Source: an uncultured Cryomorphaceae bacterium
Lineage (GTDB): Bacteria > Bacteroidota > Bacteroidia > Flavobacteriales > Schleiferiaceae
Assembly (NCBI GenBank): GCA_937120475.1
Contig: CAKZJV010000007.1
Span: 2,372,068 to 2,436,067, forward strand
DNA length: 64,000 bases
Direction: 5' to 3'
In this document: positions 1 through 8,740 of the stretch, piece by piece
How the letters are laid out: each line of letters starts with the position of its first letter
Position numbering within the stretch: the first letter of the stretch is position 1
Program-made: the position numbers and the translations under genes
Notes under the pieces: model-generated
Seen by the model: only the letters and a program-made list of their open reading frames with translations
Database searches by the model: none
What the model was told of the DNA's origin: nothing

Positions 1-669
1 CATTTCAGGTTTTTTAACGGTAATCGTTCTGCGGTCAAAGTCAATAAGCCCCTCATCGCGCAACTCGTTAAGAGTAGTGGTAACCGTTTGGCGTGAGGTA
101 CCGATGAGGTTGGCAATGTTTTTATGGGTGTAAAAGTGCTCCACCACCAGGTAGTCGCCTTTTTTCGTGCCTTTTTCGGTAATCAGTTCACGGATAAAAT
201 CCAGCAGCCGCGAACGAACGTCCTTAAACACCAGGTTATCGATTCTGCGCTCCATTTTTCGAATGCGGGTACCGATCCATTTGTAAATCTTGAAACTGAA
301 GTCACGGTTGTCCTTCATCAGGTCGTGCACCTGCTCTATTTTCACCGGGCAAACGGTAGTTTCATTTTCCATGGCCTCGGCAATCTCGCTGCGTTTGTCT
401 TCGCCCAGCAAGGCCAGCTCACCGAACATTTCGCCCCGGCCTAAAATGGCTTTTACCACCTCGTCCCCCTCTTCGGAGTAATTGAGGATGCGCACCTTAC
501 CCTTGGCAATGAGGTACATGGTATTGGCGGAATCTTCGGTAAAGTAAATGGTTTCCCCCTTGCGGTACGTTTTAAAATGCCCCTCTGTCAGGCCGAAGTC
601 CTCCAGCTTGTGGGGGCACATTACGTTAAAGAGGTTTACATCATTAAAATACCAAAGTTGATCTTTCAT
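1..669 (-). CDS. Crp/Fnr family transcriptional regulator (3' end outside window)
   Basis: The reading frame opens with ATG at 669 and runs 223 codons to the window edge without a stop, so only the last few residues are missing. Residues about 15-120 form a cyclic-nucleotide-binding beta-roll with the phosphate-cassette-like stretch GEMFGELALLGE (79-90). The usual Arg-Ser-Ala cAMP contact is replaced by Arg-Ser-Glu, so cAMP binding is doubtful. A winged helix follows, with a recognition segment around 184-203 (NIANLIGTSRQTV). It starts 12 nt after the patatin-like gene and probably shares a transcript with it and uvrC. The effector and target genes cannot be read from the sequence. Confidence 0.93.
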   Translation of the reverse strand, partial: MKDQLWYFNDVNLFNVMCPHKLEDFGLTEGHFKTYRKGETIYFTEDSANTMYLIAKGKVRILNYSEEGDEVVKAILGRGEMFGELALLGEDKRSEIAEAMENETTVCPVKIEQVHDLMKDNRDFSFKIYKWIGTRIRKMERRIDNLVFKDVRSRLLDFIRELITEKGTKKGDYLVVEHFYTHKNIANLIGTSRQTVTTTLNELRDEGLIDFDRRTITVKKPEM

Positions 670-681
670 GTGCAGGGTGCC

Positions 682-2877
682 TTAAAACCAAAATCCCAGA
701 CTAATGTAGGTATAAATATCACTATGGTTGGTACTGCCCATCAGGTTAACCTCCAAAGGTCCTAAGGGGCTGTTGTAGCAATAACCGATACTGTAACCAT
801 CCAATATAATGTCCGACCCAAAGAGCTCGTCAAAAGAACTTTCCAGTTTACCCACATTACCCCTGAGCAGCACGTAATTATCCTTGAAAACCTCCAGGTG
901 AACGTCACCCCGTACCACCAGGGCATTGCGGCCTATGAGCTCCATAAAGCGGTAGCCCACAAAGGGGTAAATGTAGTTTATGTAGTTGCGGCCCATGCTA
1001 CCCAAAAAAATGTTGTAGGGGTAATCGGTATCGGGCCCCAGGGTGGTAGCTCCGAAAACATTGGCAATCAGGGTGAGCTGGGGTAGCAGGGGAATGACCT
1101 GGCTGTAGTTTACATCGATTACCGAGGATGGTTCAAAAAAACGACTGAGGTTATCATGCCGCGCAATGATGCGGCCCTGGGCCGAGAACTTAAACCCACG
1201 GGTGGGGAAATTGGCGCGGTTGTACGAATCGAAATCGATGAAGCCGTAGTAGTTGATGTAATCGGCATTGATGTCCACCTCATCCAGCACATCCAGGTCC
1301 TGCGAGAGGTCGATACCCTCCAGTTGCACGCCCCCGCCTATGGCGTACGCATCGTACAGGGTGGATTGAAAGAAGATATCACTGGAGTAATCCAGGTAAA
1401 TAAGCTGATTGGTAGGCCTACGGTTTTGGTAAATACGTGTTTCAAAACGGTGGGCCCGTAACTTGAAACCCAGGGTGGGTAACACACCGCGATCTACAAA
1501 GTAATTGAGCCACACCCGGGGGTTGTCACCCACCGCGAGGTCGAAACTCAGGCGTGAGTTCTTGAAGAAAAGGTTCCTGCGGGTGTAATTGGCCAACAGG
1601 GCGGTTTTAAAATCATCATCGTAATGCAGCCCCAGGCGAAACTGGCTGAGGGAGGGGTTTTCACGCACATTGATATTGAGCACATAGCCCGTATCCTGTG
1701 GCGTAAGCGTATAATCCACCGTTTGAAAGTACTTGGAGCCGTATAAACGGTCAATGCCCTTATCCAGCCGGGAAAGGCTGCAGTGCTCACCATCCTCAAT
1801 ACGTAGCTTACTGAGAATGTATTCGTTGGTGGAGTTGGTGTTTCCGTTAATCTGCACCCGCGTTACATAAAAGCTTTGCAGGGGTACCGCATCGTATTCA
1901 GAGCGGTTCAGGGGTTTGGCTTTTTTAAGGGCGGCCAGTGCCCGCAGACCGTCCAGTTTTTCGCGGGCCGCTTTTTCACCGGCTGCTACAATGGTATCGA
2001 AAAGGTCGAAAGAGGTAATCCCACCCTCCGGGATATCGGGCTTTATCAGCAGGTTCACAGAATCCAGTTGGCGCAGGTATTCCGTAGCATTCACAAAGGA
2101 AGAGGTTTGCTCCAGTATGCGTACTACGGAGTTCAGTTCATCCTTACCGTACAGAAAGTCCTGAACATCCACCCCCACAATGTAGTCCATGCCCCTGTCC
2201 AGCAGCAGTTCCACCGGGAAGTTATTGGCCACACCACCGTCCACATACAGTTTGCCGTTGAGTTCATAAGGCGTAAAAAGGGAAGGGAAGGCCGAACTGG
2301 CCCGGAGGGCATCGATGAGGCGGCCATCTTCAAAAACTTCCAGTTGGCCGTTTTCCAGGTTGGTGGCCACGCAAACAAAGGGTATGGGAAAGTCGCGGAA
2401 GGAGTCGTAGTGATAACTGCTTTGGGTAAGCATACTCAACTCCTTGATGATGTATTGCGCATAATTCAAGGCGGTGGGAATACGTACTTTTCCTTCAACA
2501 ATGGGGAAGGTAAGCAGGTAGCGCGAATCAGACTTGCGGTCGAAGTAGCTGAGGCGGTTTCGCGGTATTTCGTTGCGCAGCAGCGCGTCCCAATCCACCT
2601 GCCGCAGGTAGGCTTCAATTTCATCAACGGAATAGCCCAGGGCGTACATAGCCCCGATAATGGCGCCCATGCTGGTACCGCTTATGTAATCCACTTTAAG
2701 CCCGGCCTCCTGTATTACGCGCAACGCCCCTATTTGAGCCAGGCATTTGGCCCCGCCTCCGCTGAGTACCAGGCCTATTTTAAGCTCATCATCCGAAGTT
2801 CGGGCAGTATCCACCTGTGCCCCCATGCTCAGGGGCAAAACAAATACAATCCCTAAAAGGATAAGCAAACGATGCAT
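682..2877 (-). CDS. Patatin-like phospholipase fused to POTRA and outer-membrane beta-barrel
   Basis: A 731-residue protein. I chose ATG 2877 rather than the upstream TTG at 2913 because it is preceded by GGAG at good spacing and directly begins a signal peptide ending at GAQ. The patatin domain has the nucleophile motif GTSMG (Ser about 69) and DGG (Asp about 213) of the Ser-Asp dyad. The oxyanion loop reads SGGGAKCLAQIG, with Cys where the family normally has Gly. A POTRA-like segment follows (about 336-410), then a long beta-strand-rich region ending in a terminal Phe, typical of outer-membrane barrels. This is the layout of type Vd (PlpD-like) or BamA-related patatins. The enzyme probably acts at the outer membrane on phospholipid; whether it is active is uncertain because of the Cys substitution. 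Confidence 0.9.
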   Translation of the reverse strand: MHRLLILLGIVFVLPLSMGAQVDTARTSDDELKIGLVLSGGGAKCLAQIGALRVIQEAGLKVDYISGTSMGAIIGAMYALGYSVDEIEAYLRQVDWDALLRNEIPRNRLSYFDRKSDSRYLLTFPIVEGKVRIPTALNYAQYIIKELSMLTQSSYHYDSFRDFPIPFVCVATNLENGQLEVFEDGRLIDALRASSAFPSLFTPYELNGKLYVDGGVANNFPVELLLDRGMDYIVGVDVQDFLYGKDELNSVVRILEQTSSFVNATEYLRQLDSVNLLIKPDIPEGGITSFDLFDTIVAAGEKAAREKLDGLRALAALKKAKPLNRSEYDAVPLQSFYVTRVQINGNTNSTNEYILSKLRIEDGEHCSLSRLDKGIDRLYGSKYFQTVDYTLTPQDTGYVLNINVRENPSLSQFRLGLHYDDDFKTALLANYTRRNLFFKNSRLSFDLAVGDNPRVWLNYFVDRGVLPTLGFKLRAHRFETRIYQNRRPTNQLIYLDYSSDIFFQSTLYDAYAIGGGVQLEGIDLSQDLDVLDEVDINADYINYYGFIDFDSYNRANFPTRGFKFSAQGRIIARHDNLSRFFEPSSVIDVNYSQVIPLLPQLTLIANVFGATTLGPDTDYPYNIFLGSMGRNYINYIYPFVGYRFMELIGRNALVVRGDVHLEVFKDNYVLLRGNVGKLESSFDELFGSDIILDGYSIGYCYNSPLGPLEVNLMGSTNHSDIYTYISLGFWF

Positions 2878-2896
2878 TTTAATACTCCAGGCCGGT

Positions 2897-4696
2897 TTAG
2901 GTTTGTTCTGCAAAATAGGTGATTATTTTTTGCGCCCGGGAAGTTCCCACAATTTCTGCAATTTCAGTTTCCGAAGCTTCTTTCACCTTTTTTACAGATT
3001 TAAAATGCTTGAGTAGCTGGTCAATGGTAGCCTTGCCCACCCCGGGAATGGCTTCCAGCTCCGATTTAAAGGTGCCTTTACTCCTGCGGTTACGGTGGTG
3101 GGTAATGCCAAAACGGTGAGCCTCGTCTCTAAGCCTCTGTATTACCTTGAGGGTTTCCGAACGCTTATCCAGGTACAAGGGGTATTTATCACCGGGAAAA
3201 TAAAGCTCTTCCAGGCGCTTGGCAATACCCAGTATGGCAATGGTACCCCGCAAATCCAGTTTTTCCAGTGCTTGTAGTGCAGCGTTGAGCTGGCCTTTTC
3301 CTCCGTCTATTACAATAAGCTGGGGCAAGGGGTCATCATCATTTAACAAGCGGTTGTAACGCCTGAACACCACCTCTTCCATACTGGCAAAATCATCGGG
3401 CCCCTCCACGGTTTTAATATTGAAGTGGCGGTAATCCTTTTTGCTGGGCTTGCCATCCTTAAAAACCACACAGGCCGCTACCGGGTTGGTTCCCTGAATG
3501 TTGGAATTGTCAAAACATTCAATGTGCCGGGGCTCGGTGCTCAGCCGCAGGTCTTCTTTCATTTGCTGCATCAGGCGGTTGGTATGACGGTCGGGGTCCA
3601 CAATTTGAATGTTCTTCAGCTTTTCAAGCCTGAAGTAGCGGGCATTTTTAAGGCTTAGCTCCACCAGGTGCCTTTTATCACCCCGCTGCGGAACGTGCAT
3701 TTTAACTTCCGGTATTTCCGTTTCCAGGGCGTGGGAGAGGTAAATCTCCCGGGAATTGGATTTAAAGAGTTGACGTATTTCGGGTAAGCTGTGTTCCAAA
3801 AGCTCCTCAGGACTTTCATCCAGCTTTTTACGCAACTCTACGGTATGCGACTGCAATACCGCCCCATCAATAATTTTCAGGTAGTTCACATAACCGAACT
3901 CTGCATCGGTAATTACTGAGAACACGTCCACATCGGTAATGTTGGGATGTACTACGGTGGACTTGGCTTGGTAGCGTTCCACCATTTGGTACTTTTCCTT
4001 GGCCTTTTGAGCCTCCTCAAAGCGCAGCTCCTCAGATAAGCTGCGCATTTGTTTCTCCAGCATACGTTTTACGGCATTGAGATTTCCACGTATTAAGTCG
4101 CGGGCCGATTCCACATTGTGCAGGTAGTCCGCCTCACTTTGCTTTCCCTCGCAGGGGCCCAGGCAATTGCCTAAGTGGTACTCCAGGCACACCCTGAACT
4201 TTCCCGTCTCTATATTTTCGGGGCTCAGGTTCAGTTTACAGGTGCGGATCGGGTACAACTGGCGGATGAGCTCCAACACCGTTTTCATCACTTTAACCGA
4301 GGCATAGGGGCCAAAGTACTCCGAACCATCCTGCACCGGGTTACGCGTAGGGAAAATACGCGGGAAACGCTCATTGCGGATGCATATCCAGGGGTAAGAC
4401 TTATCGTCTTTGAGGTTTACATTGTAGCGGGGCTGGTATTCTTTAATCAGGTTGTTTTCCAGCAAAAGAGCATCGAATTCCGTTTCGGTTACAATCACCT
4501 TAATGTCTGCAATTTTTTTAACCAGAACGTGGGTGCGGGCATTGTCATGATTTTTGGTAAAGTAAGAGGAAACGCGCTTTTTAAGGTCTTTGGCCTTACC
4601 GATGTACAGTATTTTCCCGTTTTTATCCAGGTGCTGGTAAACCCCTGGTTTAGTGGGAAGTGTTTTTAAAGTATTGCGAATAGAGTCCGACACCAT
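2897..4696 (-). CDS. uvrC: Excinuclease ABC subunit C
   Basis: UvrC makes both incisions around bulky DNA lesions in nucleotide excision repair after UvrB loading. The 599-residue product has the N-terminal GIY-YIG nuclease (about 16-95, with KPGVY and LYIGKA), four cysteines at about 153, 170, 178 and 182 matching the Fe-S ligand region, a UVR domain that contacts UvrB (about 207-242), the RNase H-like endonuclease core (IECFDNSNIQG), and a C-terminal helix-hairpin-helix pair (AIPGVGKAT). Length is normal. It is the first gene of a probable uvrC, patatin, crp operon. A TACTTTTG box lies only 4 nt before its ATG. Confidence 0.98.
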   Translation of the reverse strand: MVSDSIRNTLKTLPTKPGVYQHLDKNGKILYIGKAKDLKKRVSSYFTKNHDNARTHVLVKKIADIKVIVTETEFDALLLENNLIKEYQPRYNVNLKDDKSYPWICIRNERFPRIFPTRNPVQDGSEYFGPYASVKVMKTVLELIRQLYPIRTCKLNLSPENIETGKFRVCLEYHLGNCLGPCEGKQSEADYLHNVESARDLIRGNLNAVKRMLEKQMRSLSEELRFEEAQKAKEKYQMVERYQAKSTVVHPNITDVDVFSVITDAEFGYVNYLKIIDGAVLQSHTVELRKKLDESPEELLEHSLPEIRQLFKSNSREIYLSHALETEIPEVKMHVPQRGDKRHLVELSLKNARYFRLEKLKNIQIVDPDRHTNRLMQQMKEDLRLSTEPRHIECFDNSNIQGTNPVAACVVFKDGKPSKKDYRHFNIKTVEGPDDFASMEEVVFRRYNRLLNDDDPLPQLIVIDGGKGQLNAALQALEKLDLRGTIAILGIAKRLEELYFPGDKYPLYLDKRSETLKVIQRLRDEAHRFGITHHRNRRSKGTFKSELEAIPGVGKATIDQLLKHFKSVKKVKEASETEIAEIVGTSRAQKIITYFAEQT

Positions 4697-4700
4697 GTTA

Positions 4701-4708
4701 CAAAAGTA
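4701..4708 (-). promoter_or_regulatory. Candidate -7 box for uvrC (TACTTTTG)
   Basis: The minus strand reads TACTTTTG, matching the Bacteroidota -7 consensus TAnnTTTG, followed by only TAAC before the ATG. A matching -33 TTTG is not present at the usual 19-21 nt, so support is moderate. If used, transcription would start at or next to the start codon, giving a leaderless or near-leaderless message. Confidence 0.4.
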
Positions 4709-4725
4709 AGTATCATTGTAAGCTT

Positions 4726-5109
4726 ATGATACAAGTAGTTTGCGGTGTAGTGGTTGAAGGTAAAAGGGTATTGATGGCCCAGAGGTCCGCACAGATGGAG
4801 CACCCTTTGAAATGGGAATTTCCGGGAGGCAAGGTGCAGGATCATGAAAGTGCCGCGGAGGCCCTGGAAAGAGAACTTTTGGAAGAACTCAAACTGGAAA
4901 TTTATGTTATAAGAGCCCTGACTGAAGTGGTTTGGAAGTATCCCAGGCGGGAAGTTAGCTTACAACCACTTTTGTGTGGAATACGCCAGGGTAAGCCCCG
5001 GGCAATGGAACACGCTGCCATAATATGGTGTACTTTTGAAGAACTACAGAAGCTGGATATTTTAGAGGCTGATGTGTCCATTGTGAAACAAATAGAAGAC
5101 GTTTTATGA
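4726..5109 (+). CDS. Nudix (MutT-like) NTP pyrophosphohydrolase
   Basis: A 127-residue single-domain Nudix protein. The Nudix box begins at GGKVQDHE and continues to RELLEEL, giving the metal-binding Glu residues in the order G-x5-E-x7-REUxEE. The Gly near the end of the box is Lys here. The N-terminal IQVVCGVVVEGKRVLMAQR and overall size match MutT/CTP-pyrophosphatase-type enzymes that clean oxidised or unwanted nucleoside triphosphates. It is divergent from uvrC and overlaps the next gene by ATGA, so the two are translationally coupled. The substrate cannot be told from sequence alone. Confidence 0.92.
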   Translation: MIQVVCGVVVEGKRVLMAQRSAQMEHPLKWEFPGGKVQDHESAAEALERELLEELKLEIYVIRALTEVVWKYPRREVSLQPLLCGIRQGKPRAMEHAAIIWCTFEELQKLDILEADVSIVKQIEDVL

Positions 5110-5795
5110 AGCTCAAGCATGTAAAGCTTTTTTGTGCCCAGTTGGACCAGTTGAAATATTTCTACGGGGAAAAATTTAATTTCCCGGTAGAAGAGCAGGG
5201 CCGGGAGGAAGTGAGCTTCAGGCTGGGGGACTCAAAACTTACCTTTATAGAAACCCGGCTGAATAACCCGTACTATCATTTTGCTTTTAATATTCCCTAC
5301 TACCAGGTGGAGGACGCCCTGCAATGGGCAAAAAAAAGGGTGGATATACTTACCTACCAAAAAAAGGAAGTGCAGGAGTTTCCGGAATGGAAAGCGCGGG
5401 CTTTTTACTTCAGGGACCCCTCCGGGAATATCGTGGAATTTATAGGCAGGGAAAGACTGGAAGGCCAGGGCCGGGAGCCTTTCAGCGAGAAGAGCATCTG
5501 GAATATCAGCGAAATAGGCCTGCCGGTTTTCCAGGTATCATCGGCTGTAAAAATGCTGCAGGAGAACACAGACGTTCCCCAATTTGATTGCAGCGACAAT
5601 GTTTTTTGCGCTTGTGGCGATGATGAAGGATTATTTATAGTGGTGGATAAAGCCGAAAAACAGTGGTTCCCTACCGCTGAGCCCGCCCGCTCCTTTCCGT
5701 TAACGGTGCATTTCAGCCAAGGCGAGAATGACTATCACCTGGAGCTCCGGCCGGGGGATAGCTTCCAGATATCCAAAGCCGGTGAAAACGACTAA
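5106..5795 (+). CDS. VOC (glyoxalase/bleomycin-resistance fold) protein
   Basis: A 229-residue protein starting inside the stop of the Nudix gene (ATGA overlap). The first half is a recognisable VOC module: KLKHVKLFCAQLDQLKYFY at the start, then ARAFYFRDPSGNIVEFIGR around 100-115, where the family places a metal-binding Glu. The second half begins with SIWNISEIGLPV and looks like a degenerate second VOC module. VOC proteins include lyases, dioxygenases and drug-binding proteins; nothing here fixes the substrate. Its 3' end overlaps the convergent serine hydrolase by 4 bp. Confidence 0.85.
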   Translation: MKLKHVKLFCAQLDQLKYFYGEKFNFPVEEQGREEVSFRLGDSKLTFIETRLNNPYYHFAFNIPYYQVEDALQWAKKRVDILTYQKKEVQEFPEWKARAFYFRDPSGNIVEFIGRERLEGQGREPFSEKSIWNISEIGLPVFQVSSAVKMLQENTDVPQFDCSDNVFCACGDDEGLFIVVDKAEKQWFPTAEPARSFPLTVHFSQGENDYHLELRPGDSFQISKAGEND

Positions 5796-6928
5796 AAGTA
5801 CTTCAGTACCTCGCTTACAATAATGTGAAAATCAAGGGGGTGTTCATCCTGCTTTTCCATGCGCTGATGCCCAAGCCTCACCACCACCAGGCTCTTTTCA
5901 GGTATAATGATGATATATTGCCCTAAAATTCCACGCATGTAGTAAACCGGAGTGAGGTGATCGTCATTATCCAGCCAGAAGGAATAGCCGTAGTAGTTTT
6001 CGGCAAAGGGCCGGGTGGCCAGTTCAACAAAGGAGGAATCGATGATGGATTGGCCGTTCCAGCTACCTTTATTCAATACCAGTTGTCCCAGCCGGGCAAA
6101 ATCACGGGCGTTGGAATTAAAGCAACAATAGCTCAGTTCGGTACCGTTTTTATGATCCAGGTGCCATTGCGCATCTCTTTCGGCACCAATGGGGCTCCAA
6201 AGGTATTGGGAGGCAAATTGGCTAAGCGAACTGCCGGAAGCTTTTCGGATAACCAGGCCTAAGAGCTGGGAGGCCCCGCTTTGGTATTCCCACGCCTTAC
6301 CGGGCGGATTAACCACCGGAACTTCCGAAAGCATCAGCTTTTCAATATCCGGTCCATAGTAGGCGCGGGCGGTAATGTCAAAAGGATTTTTGTAATGTTC
6401 ATTCCACTGCAGACCAGCCGTCATAGTAGCCAGGTGAATGAGCTTGAGCTCATTGCGGTAAGCTCCTTCAATTTCGGGTAAGTATTCCGAAACATTATCG
6501 TCCCAGCTTTTTATAAAACCTTGTTGGATAGCGATTTGTGCCAGTAAGGTAGTGATGCTCTTAGCCATGGAAAAGGAGTTGGTCCGGGAAGTATCGCTGT
6601 ACCCATCCCAGTATTCTTCGTACTGGATCACTCCTTCCTTCAAAACCAAAAAGGCTACCGAACCGGTTTGCTCAAGGGTGGTGCGCAGCTCGCTGCTCAG
6701 GTTTTTGTTGTTGCGGTCTTCAGAAACCGGCCAGGCCTGGGGTGTTGCAGAGGCCCTAACGGTGCGGGTTTCAAAAAAGCGGGCATCGTCTATAGTGGCC
6801 GAATTTTCTCCGTGCAGGTAGGTGGCCCAAACTCCTTTCAGCAGGTATTGATTACCGCTTATGAATAAGCCTAGCACTACCAGGCCTAAAATCAAGGACA
6901 ATACGGCCAGGAAACGGAGAAATTTCAT
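5792..6928 (-). CDS. Serine hydrolase, class C beta-lactamase/penicillin-binding-like family
   Basis: A 378-residue protein with an N-terminal hydrophobic segment (about 8-24) that acts as a signal anchor or signal peptide. The catalytic motif SxxK is SMAK (Ser120-Lys123), followed by the YxS/N-type motif YQS (215-217). SKSITTLL-like helix context, a WNEHYKNP loop and a C-terminal GHQRM segment fit the beta-lactamase-related hydrolases (COG1680), which include esterases and D-amino-acid peptidases. The enzyme is expected in the periplasm. It lies downstream of lipB with a 48-nt gap that holds a 7-bp inverted repeat. The substrate is unknown. Confidence 0.9.
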   Translation of the reverse strand: MKFLRFLAVLSLILGLVVLGLFISGNQYLLKGVWATYLHGENSATIDDARFFETRTVRASATPQAWPVSEDRNNKNLSSELRTTLEQTGSVAFLVLKEGVIQYEEYWDGYSDTSRTNSFSMAKSITTLLAQIAIQQGFIKSWDDNVSEYLPEIEGAYRNELKLIHLATMTAGLQWNEHYKNPFDITARAYYGPDIEKLMLSEVPVVNPPGKAWEYQSGASQLLGLVIRKASGSSLSQFASQYLWSPIGAERDAQWHLDHKNGTELSYCCFNSNARDFARLGQLVLNKGSWNGQSIIDSSFVELATRPFAENYYGYSFWLDNDDHLTPVYYMRGILGQYIIIIPEKSLVVVRLGHQRMEKQDEHPLDFHIIVSEVLKYF

Positions 6929-6934
6929 AGTGAG

Positions 6935-6959
6935 TTGCGTTTAGCATTAGGTAACGCAA
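6935..6959 (-). terminator. Small inverted repeat between lipB and the serine hydrolase
   Basis: TTGCGTT (6935-6941) and AACGCAA (6953-6959) form a 7-bp stem with an 11-nt loop in the gap after lipB. There is no T-run on the minus strand, so it is either a weak terminator or a protein-binding dyad in front of the hydrolase gene. Confidence 0.3.
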
Positions 6960-6976
6960 AATAACCAATTAAGCCA

Positions 6977-7681
6977 TTAGTCGTCCAGCAGTTGCACGGC
7001 AAAGATTTCGGTAAAATAGGTTTTGGCCTTTTCGCTGATTTCAGACATGGGAATGCGAAGCCCTAATTCCTGCTCCAGTGACGTTACGCCTTTATCCGCA
7101 ATTCCGCAGGGTACAATCTTGCTAAAGTAACTAAGATCGGTATTCACGTTGAAGGCCCAGCCGTGCATGGTTACCCAACGACTGGCCCGAACACCCAGGG
7201 CGAGAATTTTACGGGCGGAGGGCTTGCCTACATCCAGCCAAACCCCGGTTTCACCATTGGAGCGTTCACCCCTTAGGCCGTAGTCGGCCAAAATGCGAAT
7301 GAAGATATCTTCTAAATACCTAAGATACCGATGTGCATCCGGGAAAAAGTGGTCCAGATCCAGGATGGGATAGCCCACCAGTTGCCCCGGCCCGTGGTAG
7401 GTTATGTCGCCCCCGCGGTTTATTTTGTAGTAAGTAGCACCGGCCGCTTTCAATTGCTCCCGGTTCACCAGCAGGTGTTCCTCTTTACCCGACTTTCCCA
7501 GGGTGAAAACATGCGGATGCTCACAAAAAAGCAGGTGATTCCTGGTTACCAGCTGTTCTTTTTCCGGCAGGGAACGGTTATTGAACTTCTGCTGAACGGT
7601 GCGGTCAAAAAGCTCCTGTTGCAAGTCCCAGGCCTGCTTGTAATCGATTAATCCCAGATTTTTAAAGTGAACCTGTGTCAC
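6977..7681 (-). CDS. lipB: Lipoyl(octanoyl) transferase
   Basis: LipB moves octanoyl groups from acyl carrier protein to lipoate-dependent enzymes, the first step of endogenous lipoylation. The 234-residue product has RGGDITYHGPGQLVGYP (about 89-105), Lys158 in the ARKILALG segment and catalytic Cys192 in IVPCGI. The Lys-Cys spacing of 34 residues equals that of the E. coli dyad (Lys135/Cys169). It begins with GTG, and the G-T-A of the preceding isomerase stop overlaps it by one base (TAGTG), implying translational coupling. No lipA is in the window. Confidence 0.97.
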   Translation of the reverse strand: MTQVHFKNLGLIDYKQAWDLQQELFDRTVQQKFNNRSLPEKEQLVTRNHLLFCEHPHVFTLGKSGKEEHLLVNREQLKAAGATYYKINRGGDITYHGPGQLVGYPILDLDHFFPDAHRYLRYLEDIFIRILADYGLRGERSNGETGVWLDVGKPSARKILALGVRASRWVTMHGWAFNVNTDLSYFSKIVPCGIADKGVTSLEQELGLRIPMSEISEKAKTYFTEIFAVQLLDD

Positions 7682-8670
7682 TAAAGCGGTACTTTGGAAA
7701 GTTCGGTTTTTAAGTGATCGATGGAACGGATATCGATGATGTCCACCTGGTTGAGTTCAGAAAGGTAATAGGATACCCAGTCACCCAGGTGAATGAGGTA
7801 AAAGGCACGGGGCAGAATATCCTCGCCCTGGCTCCATACTTCCAATACGGTGTCGGTTTTTTGCCGAATTATTTCCTTAATAATTTCAATGCGCTTCTGG
7901 TTCCGTTCAAAATCGGTTTTATTGCGAAGGAAAACCGCGGCAAACTGTGAAGAACCGCCTTCCCAGCCCACCAGTTCATTGTGGTTCATTTCGGGGATGG
8001 TTGCCTCCCAAGCCAGCATCTTTGCGTTTTCGTTCAATTGCTGCCGCCAGCGTGAGGCAATTCCTGTTTGTCCGCTTACCGCATACAGCACGGGAATTTT
8101 ACCCTGAAGCTTTTGAGCGATGGTTTCAGCCTCACTTTTGATGGTTTCCGTTTTATCGGCCAGTAGTTTTGCTGAGTCCCTGAGCTGTTTGGCAACTCCT
8201 AGCTCCGCGAGGCCATAAAACTCAAGTATGTAGGCCAGGTAGGCAAAGGCAAAAGCAAACATGCTGCGGGGAGGATTACCGCCCTGCATATTGAGCATAT
8301 TGAGGCCTTTAGAGGAAGCCAACTCTTTTAACCGGCCTCCGGAAGTTATGCAACAAACTTCCGCATGGTGCGAAAGGGCCTCCCGGGTGGCCCAAAGGGT
8401 TTCTTCAGTATTGCCACTGTAAGAGCAAGCAATGACCAAAGTATTTTCATTGACAAAGGCCGGAATGTTGTAATCCTTGATCACCGTAATGGGTACGGGT
8501 GAAACTCCTTGTACCAGCTCGGACACAATGGTGCCACCAATACCGGAACCACCTAAACCGGAAATAAGCACGTTGTGAATAGGTAGTGGAGGCTTCTTAA
8601 AAGAGGAACTTTCAAGGTTTTGGAGCGCGTCTTCAATATGCTGGCCAAATTGCTCTATGAGGCTTTTCAC
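7681..8670 (-). CDS. Bifunctional phosphoglucose/phosphomannose isomerase (SIS family)
   Basis: A 329-residue SIS-domain protein. GLGGSGIGG (about 38-46) and ACSYSGNTEETL are the sugar-phosphate-binding loops, and the C-terminal half carries the conserved EMNHNELVGWEG segment of the bifunctional PGI/PMI family, in which His and Glu act in ring opening and isomerisation. It is expected to interconvert glucose-6-phosphate, mannose-6-phosphate and fructose-6-phosphate in the cytoplasm. It is the upstream partner of lipB, with a one-base stop/start overlap; this pairing is a matter of gene packing, not an obvious pathway link. Confidence 0.93.
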   Translation of the reverse strand: MKSLIEQFGQHIEDALQNLESSSFKKPPLPIHNVLISGLGGSGIGGTIVSELVQGVSPVPITVIKDYNIPAFVNENTLVIACSYSGNTEETLWATREALSHHAEVCCITSGGRLKELASSKGLNMLNMQGGNPPRSMFAFAFAYLAYILEFYGLAELGVAKQLRDSAKLLADKTETIKSEAETIAQKLQGKIPVLYAVSGQTGIASRWRQQLNENAKMLAWEATIPEMNHNELVGWEGGSSQFAAVFLRNKTDFERNQKRIEIIKEIIRQKTDTVLEVWSQGEDILPRAFYLIHLGDWVSYYLSELNQVDIIDIRSIDHLKTELSKVPL

Positions 8671-8740
8671 GACAAATTTTTTAGTGTGTCAAAACTAAGG
8701 TTTATCGGTCAAAGTGTTGGAAGGCAATAGCAGAATTGAA

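Noticed and set aside
1876-2856. 326-codon plus-strand ORF opposite the patatin gene
   Set aside because: It is a shadow frame of a clear patatin coding region and shows no protein family features.
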